Shown here piece after piece: positions 57,868 to 64,000 of a stretch of 64,000 nt of DNA (the first letter of the stretch is position 1; each line of letters begins with the position of its first letter). Under the pieces are notes generated by a model. The model made no database searches and was not told where the DNA came from. It was given only the letters and a program-made list of their open reading frames with translations. This DNA comes from Leguminivora glycinivorella (Eukaryota > Arthropoda > Insecta > Lepidoptera > Tortricidae): contig NC_062975.1 of assembly GCF_023078275.1 (NCBI RefSeq), forward strand, positions 16,653,141-16,717,140. Reading direction: 5' to 3'. Both the position numbers and the translations under genes were made by a program.

Positions 57868-58580
57868 TTTAGATAGATTAGATTAGATTAGATTTCTTTA
57901 TTTCATGATAAAAATTACACTATAAATTTGCTACATGTCAAAATTATGTTTATCTTCTCATCGTGATCGTCAAAAATTACATAATAAATTCCAAATAAAA
58001 ATAATTGTGTCTCCCAAATGAGGATCGTCATTTACAAAGAAAGAAAATACACATGCCAAGCTAAATAAAATTAATAAATTAAGTTACAATATCATGAAAT
58101 TATCACGAAGCAAGAAAATATTATATAACAGAGAAATATAGGTATAATTATATCATCGGTCATTAAAAATTCAAATCCATGTACTCATTTACAGAGTACA
58201 TGGGGTTATCTAACAAAAGGTTTCTCAGTTTGCGCTTAAATGCTTCGTCACATGGCTCATTTCTCAGATCGGCAGGTAAGTGCTCATAGTAAGTAGGACC
58301 GATGACTCGAGGGTTCTTTCTTGAAAGTGCCATGCGACGGGGGACTGTTCTCAGACGGCCTGTAGATCGAAGCTGTTTGCCCAGAAAGTCAATGCGTGCA
58401 AATTGGGATATATTATGTCTAACATACAGCAGTACGTCGAACAGATATTGTGAGTAGTGCGTCATTATACGTTGAGAACCGAAGAGCTCTCTACAAGGGT
58501 ACCTGTCTTTTACACCGGCAAGTGTACGTATTGCGCGTTTCTGCATTATAAGGACTCTTTTTGCATCAGATACATACTTA
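57868..58580 (-). mobile_element. 5'-truncated LINE with (AATCT)n tail
   Basis: Coding end of a CR1/Jockey-type LINE at 58580-58163, then a 3' UTR and the tail seen on plus as TAGATTAGATTAGATTAGAT at 57872-57891. Probably inserted in an intron of the minus-strand gene candidate at 58.7-59.4 kb. Confidence 0.8.
58163..58580 (-). pseudogene. LINE ORF2 C-terminal domain
   Basis: SDAKRVLIMQKRAIRTLAGV, then RYPCRELFGSQRIMTHYSQY and YYEHLPADLRNEPCDEAFKR give the usual QKRAIR..., F...LP.... pattern that follows the RT of insect CR1/Jockey LINEs. The frame is intact to the stop at 58163 but lacks RT and endonuclease. Confidence 0.75.
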
Positions 58581-58709
58581 CTTAAAGTTGTAACTAAAAT
58601 GCGGTCGGCCCCTGTCGGCATCTTCATAAATTTGAATATGTACGACCGTGTTTTAGTTTTAAAATAATGTTATTTTATAAGCTAGATAACTGGACTACAG
58701 AATTATTAC

Positions 58710-59422
58710 CTTTTCATATTTTTCCTTACAAAGAGAAAGAATAAAATCAATGTTGAATATAAACTTTCGTAAATTTTCCATACAAACGTCAAAACTGCGA
58801 ACAGATTCTATTGAATCAGACGCCCGATCGGGCTCGTTCAGAGCAGACGTGTCGCCAAATTTGCTCCAATGACATTTGTTTTTGATACTGGAAATCATAT
58901 ACGGATACAAAAAGATTGCCAGTGCTATGAATGTATTCAAAAGGAACAAGGTAAATAAATATCGTCACGTCTAAAAGAGTCTCAGTTTAAAATCGTTTTT
59001 TTTGTGTTGTTTACTACTTATTATTGTTGAGAAATAAAAAAATATATGTAACTTTAATACAATGATAAGAAATATAGGTATTTTTTGTCTTCTAAACTTC
59101 ATTAAAATGAAAGAGTTTTAAAATTTATTTTAACTCGTTGGACTTTATTTTCATTATACTGGTCACATTATTTAGTGTGTCAGTGTGTGTAACATTCTCT
59201 TTCGCGAAGAGACATTCAGTGTGGCGTATGAAAAAACTAACAGAACTAATCATTATAATTATAGAATAAACGATTATTTACGTAAATGGCGAAATTATTA
59301 ATTGTAATAGTATATTATCTTATCACAAAATTGTTCTGTATGACTTACCTTCTTACGTTCAATATAATTTTTAAATGGTGTTTGCACACGGGGCACGTAA
59401 CCTTAGATTCAGACAACTTTAA
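58710..59422 (-). CDS. two phase-matched exons of an unidentified gene
   Basis: Exon a, 59422-59349: acceptor ...AAATTTAG, 24 codons plus two bases reading LKLSESKVTCPVCKHHLKII, donor AG|GTAAGT. Exon b, 58887-58710: acceptor GATTTCCAG, one base plus 59 codons (KNKCHWSKFGDTSALNEPDR ... FDVCMENLRKFIFNIDFILS), donor AAG|GTAATA. The phases agree (2 then 0) and both frames are open. The CPVCKHHLK cysteine pair hints at a zinc-binding site, but I do not recognise the family. Outer exons were not found; the LINE at 57.9-58.6 kb would sit in the following intron. Confidence 0.35.
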
Positions 59423-60070
59423 CTAAATTTTAAAATTATTATTTTAATGAAGAATTCTATATATGGCAACCATTTTACATGTAAACTGACTGTCAACCTC
59501 TGTTCATACATAACCTCAACCTTTGTCTCAGTGCATTTATAACGTATGTTATAATGGCTAAACCGATCAGGAACAGTGAATTATTTTAATTCATTCGGAA
59601 AAGGGTTTAACCATTTATAGTTAGAATAAACGGAGCACTGTTTTTTACACCAGAGTTGTTTTGATTTTATATGGTGTTTGCTCAAATTTATTTTGAAAAA
59701 TTATCGGAGTCAATTCGTGTGAGATGGTAACACTAAATTGACACTGTCCGCAATCTAAACACGCGGCAGCGTGTCAAGCCAAGTTCAAGTAACCGAACTG
59801 GCAGACAACATCGTGTGTAATATTACACGAACTATTTGGAGCCTCTATGGGCGTCCTCACAACAAAAACTATTTCACATAAACGTCTTAAATTTGGCTCT
59901 TATATTGATATTTGTGACATACATATTATGTGCCTATCGTGTTTGTTTCACCGGATGGTCTGATCGGAAGATTAGACCATTTCGTTGGATCTCCTTCTTG
60001 TTTATGTCTTATTATTTGTAACGTTTATTTTGTGTGTGTGTTAACGAATAAATTTTAATTATATTATATT
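59423..60070. other. intergenic or intronic DNA, no clear gene
   Basis: A 61-codon plus ORF at 59836-60021 without homology is not supported. Confidence 0.35.
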
Positions 60071-60340
60071 GACGACCGGTCTGGCGCAGTCGGTAGTGAC
60101 CCTGCCTGCTACGCCGCGGTCCCGGGTTCGAATCCCGGTATGGGCATTTATTTGTGTGATGAGCACAGATATTTGTTCCCGAGTCATGGATGTTTTCTAT
60201 GTATATACGTATTTATATATTATATGTATCGTTGTCTGAGTACCCACAACACAAGCCTTCTTGAGCTTACCGTGGGCCTCAGTCAATCTGTGTAAGAATG
60301 TCCTATAATATTTATTTATTTATTTATTTATTTATTTATA
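60071..60340 (+). mobile_element. tRNA-derived SINE, full length
   Basis: GACGACCGGTCTGGCGCAGT, B box GGTTCGAATCC, body GTGATGAGCACAGATATTTG and GTGGGCCTCAGTCAATCTGT, ending in an (ATTT)n tail at 60308-60338. Confidence 0.88.
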
Positions 60341-61596
60341 TTCTATTCTATTATAAAAGTTACAAGAAATGATATTTTATGTCATCAATTGTCATAAAAC
60401 ATTTTGAGGACTGCCATTGAACTTGGCACCCGTTTAGATCTCACTGCTTTTGTCGTTGACGCCAACAACCAAGGCATATATAATATTGAACTTGGCTCAT
60501 ATTTCCCTTTTTTGGTTTTGATGGGATTTTAACGTTACAACTGATCTTCAGTGGAACTATAGACCTGTCTTAAGTTTCTCTCACTTAGGTCACTGACCTC
60601 TTCCAGTAAATTGCGGTAGTGTGCGAAAAGTATGTTGGTGAGTGTGACGTGCGTTAGTGTGTGTAAATGGGGTAATTTGACAGATACTGAATTTTTACCC
60701 ATCGTGACGGGCTCTTAATCGCATAAAAGATACCCATGTTACGAAAAAAAATGGGGTGGACAAGTTTGAAAAAAAAAGGCCCAGATACGATATGTCATGA
60801 GTCATGACAAATATGATGGTTTTCTTTTTTAACGTTCTTTCCATTCGGCAAGCAGATACGTTTTAGAGGTACCATTAGAATAGGTTAGGTGGTAGTTTGC
60901 AGAAAACGTAAAAGTACCTTAGTAGATATTTTTGAAATATGGCAAATAAGGTGTAACTTTTTCAGGGTGTAAAAAATTTACCAATTGCACAATATTCGAA
61001 TTACTTAGTACACTTGGAACACATAGCACCATACAGACAGACAGACATAGACAGACATTGGACAGACATAGCACCTTCAAAGTATTATATGAATTTGTTT
61101 GCCAGGCGGAATATACGGTAAGTAAATAAAAAGAACCAATGGTGAGTCCATATTTGTCCAATGTATAACTCTTTTATTTATGTAAGTACATATCCACTTC
61201 AATTTTCACCATATTTGAAACTATGTACTTATTGACCTTTTTTATTGATTTGTAGTTAAGGCTCATTTAAAATCGAAGGTCAGAAAGGGAACGATAAAGT
61301 AAAAGCAGTATTGTTCTTAGGTTCCTAATCTCTGTTTAAACGAACTCTAAACAGATTACGCTTAATGAGCTGGTCATAGAGTCAAGTGATCCTGAAGGCG
61401 CTCGCGATAAATCTACGACACAATGGCGACTTTCTTAACTTTTGCGCCCGCGAATAACGAGTTTTTAACTTTGTGGCAAAACGAAAAATGTCTCTATCTC
61501 CTTTACGCACCAGTGCGGGGCACAGGCGAGAGCGAGTGAGGTTATTGTTTGTGTCTGTGCCTATTTATTCACTTGCAGTTTAAACGTCACGATGAT
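60341..61596. other. intergenic DNA, no gene seen
   Basis: Contains a CAGACAGACA-type simple repeat near 61032-61070. No supported gene. Confidence 0.35.
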
Positions 61597-62322
61597 GACG
61601 ACCGGTCTGGCGCAGTTAGTAGTGACCCTGCCTGCTAATAAAAAAAAATAAAATAAATAAAACGTTTATACAGAACGTAAAGCTTAACCCTATTACATAT
61701 CTTCTGCCAAACCACTTTGTGGTTTGTTGGCAGACGAGGCTCCCATACACTTATCAAGCTAAAATACCTCATAGTTTTTAGATATATGTATAATATTTAT
61801 ATATATAAGTTTTTGCTATGCATACACACACACATGTACATATACGTATACGATGCATGTATGCGTAGCCAAAACCTAGCTTACCTTAACCCTTTACTTC
61901 ATGCGCTTTATGAGCGATTACCTTTTAATCTAGCAATAATGCGTTTCAGCGTTTACCTTACACTTACAGCGTTTACTTTACAGTTCAAACTAAGATTTTC
62001 TTATCTATTATGACATGAAGTAGGGAGTTAATTCTCTTATTTAAGCGTACAGCATAAAGATACAATTTGCAGTGATTACATTTTATACAACGGATAACAT
62101 TTTACATTTTAGCCGACGGTGCGGGTGCGAATCCCGGTAAGGGCATTTATTTGTGTGATGAAAACAGATATTTGTTCCTGAGTCATGGATGTTTTCTATG
62201 TATATAATATGTATTTATCTACATAAGTATTGATATCGTCGCCTAGCACCCATAATACAAGCTTTGCTTAGTTTGGGCCTAGGTTGATTTGTGTAAGGGG
62301 TCCCTAATATATTTATATTTAA
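61597..62322 (+). mobile_element. SINE split by a 470-bp nested insertion
   Basis: The head at 61597-61637 stops after CCTGCCTGCTA. The tail resumes at 62111 with AGCCGACGG, then the B box GGTGCGAATCCCGG and the usual SINE body to about 62322. The intervening DNA begins with an A-rich run (ATAAAAAAAAATAAAATAAA) and ends ACATTTTACATTTT. Confidence 0.8.
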
Positions 62323-62419
62323 ATATGTACTTGTGTAGGTTCAAAGTGAAAGTTTCAAATATAGGTACTTCGAATAGTTTTTGCCCAGATATTAAGGTAA
62401 GTATTTAACTTTATGTCAA

Positions 62420-62545
62420 GTAGAAAAGAGCGTACAACTATCTGAAAGGCCGGCAACGCACCTCCAACGCTTCTGGTGATTCGGGTGCGTATGGGCGGCA
62501 GTGATCGCTTATCATCAGGCGTCCTGCCTGCTCGTTGGTCTCCTA
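62420..62545 (+). repeat. dispersed repeat, AAAGGCCGGCAACGCACCTC family
   Basis: Second copy of the 31835-31940 family, longer at its 3' side (CATCAGGCGTCCTGCCTGCT). Confidence 0.7.
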
Positions 62546-63729
62546 TAATATAAAAAATGCACAATAAACGATAACCGCAAAAAAAAAATACATGACTCGC
62601 GGGGGTCACAGGTATCACATTTGATATTGCATGGGTAATACGGTAGCAAAAACGAACTACATAAATAGTTTTCAAGTACTGCTATTTCTTTAAGACAAAT
62701 AAAGATGAAGAGTATAATTATGACTTCTCTATATTTAATCGCTACAACGCACACTTTGGACCAAACGTTCAGGGGATCCTGTGGAAATTACAGAAGGAAA
62801 AACGGCCCTACTTTCAATAAAACTGTCGTCTTTATTTAACAGGGGCAGAAGTTATCTCGAGCATTGTTTGGCAACTCCACGAAAATATACAAAAAAAGCA
62901 GTTCGTTAACTTGGCCTGTTGTTTACAGCGTAACATTGATTCAGTGGTCCGCTTAAGTAGCTGAAGTTCTTTGGGAGGTCAATCAAAGGACCAACTTTCG
63001 AAAAAAAATGCGTTGGTGGTTTCCAAAAAAACGAAAGTAATAAAAGGAGAGTGGAGGGTTTTTCATTTTTATTTTTCATCAAACATAGATAGTAAAAAAT
63101 CCTGTATTTATTTTGTTTATCATCTGTATTTTGTTACAATAGCATTTAAACACTAGATAGATTTTTGTTAAATTATTATATTTAGATATAGATGAAAAAG
63201 GTAGGACCATCTTTCAAAAAAATTAGAGCCATATCCATGACTAAAAAAATTATAAGTTTTGTTAAAATTGCAGTATTTCCTTTTCCTTTCAGTGGCTTAT
63301 TTAATGGGTTAAAATAATGTTCAAAAGCCTTTAGTATCGTTAAAATGTATTCAAATATTCAACAGAATAATCCAACGTGAAACACTTCCAAGGCCCAAAC
63401 TCTGGAAATTAAGGAGGTGAGAAGTCGGAAAAGTTTTTATTGTTACGGCCCGAATTTATCCCGGGTCCAGGAACCACCTAGCCAACGTCACAATTAGACT
63501 ACGTTTTGTAAGCGTATCGTAGCTTTCTCTCCCTATCGCTCTTCTGTAGTCGCGACAGAGGTAGACTGCGTTTCGGTCGCTACATTCAATAATTGTCACT
63601 CCGGCTGGGCCGGCAGATGTTTAAAATTTCACTTCTCATTACTTCGCTCATTAATGCTGTAGTAAACTATGCGGCGGTTTACAATAAGTATTCTATAGAG
63701 GCAAATTTGGGTCATCTCTTTGTATTGGT
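62546..63729. other. intergenic DNA with a partial dispersed repeat
   Basis: 63515-63590 resembles the 12469 family (CTCCCTATCGCTCTTCTGTA). No gene seen. Confidence 0.4.
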
Positions 63730-63734
63730 AGTCA

Positions 63735-63860
63735 CCGTTTAAGGAAGAACTAAGAAGAAGGGGAAGGGGGAACTAAGGCAAGGGAGGAAGGGGAACTAAG
63801 GGAAGGGCTGAAGAGGGGCCTCCGAATTGGCCCGAAACATGTCGCAGCAATAGCGATATA
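63735..63860 (+). repeat. purine-rich repeat followed by a hammerhead-like core
   Basis: GGGGAACTAAGG units repeat at about 63756-63805. Then 63808-63843 reads CTGAAGA, a GGGCC/GGCCC stem, GAAAC and ATGTC, in the order of a type I hammerhead with a tiny stem III. Stem I is not evident, so the call is tentative. It resembles sequence linked to Penelope-like elements. Confidence 0.3.
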
Positions 63861-64000
63861 ATAACGTGAGTACAACCGTATTTCAATTAATTATAAGAAC
63901 TAAGAACTTTTATTGTTCACCAATATAACAAGATTACATTAAAAAAAAAGGAAAAAAACACATAACTTTAATTAACTATGGTAGACAACAGGCAGAAAGT

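Overview
The window looks like lepidopteran (moth or butterfly) nuclear DNA. It is AT-rich and almost gene-free at the ORF level. It is packed with dispersed sequences of the kind seen across Lepidoptera: tRNA-derived SINEs, short Helitrons with TC...CTAG ends, foldback elements, LINE 3' ends with short tandem tails, Penelope-like and mariner copies, and a Ty3/gypsy element. Host coding sequence occurs only as small exons with GT-AG borders. I had only the sequence, so family names come from visible motifs and memory.

Layout. 0-16 kb: a frameshifted mariner 3' end, foldback and dispersed repeats, one full SINE, and three weak host-gene candidates: a broken secreted-protein ORF near 7.8 kb, a possible first exon at 8.29 kb, and a small membrane ORF at 10.9 kb. 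16.3-21 kb: a complete, very young Ty3/gypsy (Mag-like) retrotransposon on the minus strand. It has 157-bp LTRs with no difference I could see and a GGGTG target duplication, and it sits inside an older repeat. 22.3-28.5 kb: the best host gene, five phase-consistent exons encoding a 186-aa four-helix membrane protein, with LINEs, SINEs, MITEs and a Helitron in its introns. 29-38 kb: mostly unexplained DNA, an exon-like ORF carrying a foldback insertion, a 38-bp minisatellite whose core resembles a tRNA-Lys primer-binding site, and one clear exon at 33.29 kb.

38.1-52.5 kb is a nested-transposon complex. A Penelope-like element on the minus strand is split in two. Its halves are separated by 13.4 kb and bounded by a 22-bp direct repeat, as expected for one insertion. 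The inserted unit is a minus-strand LINE whose protein starts with an OTU-type cysteine protease domain, followed by an AP-like endonuclease and reverse transcriptase. That LINE is itself interrupted by a 1.95-kb TIR element without ORFs (48.9-50.8 kb). It is also interrupted by a 5.5-kb block built from three near-identical LTR-like units, a fourth inverted unit, and about 4 kb of ordinary-looking DNA.

52.5-64 kb: an inverted pair of about 540-bp repeats, a 5'-truncated LINE, two phase-compatible minus-strand exon candidates (58.7-59.4 kb), further SINEs (one split by a nested insertion), and a hammerhead-like core near the right edge. No tRNA or rRNA gene and no CRISPR array was seen.
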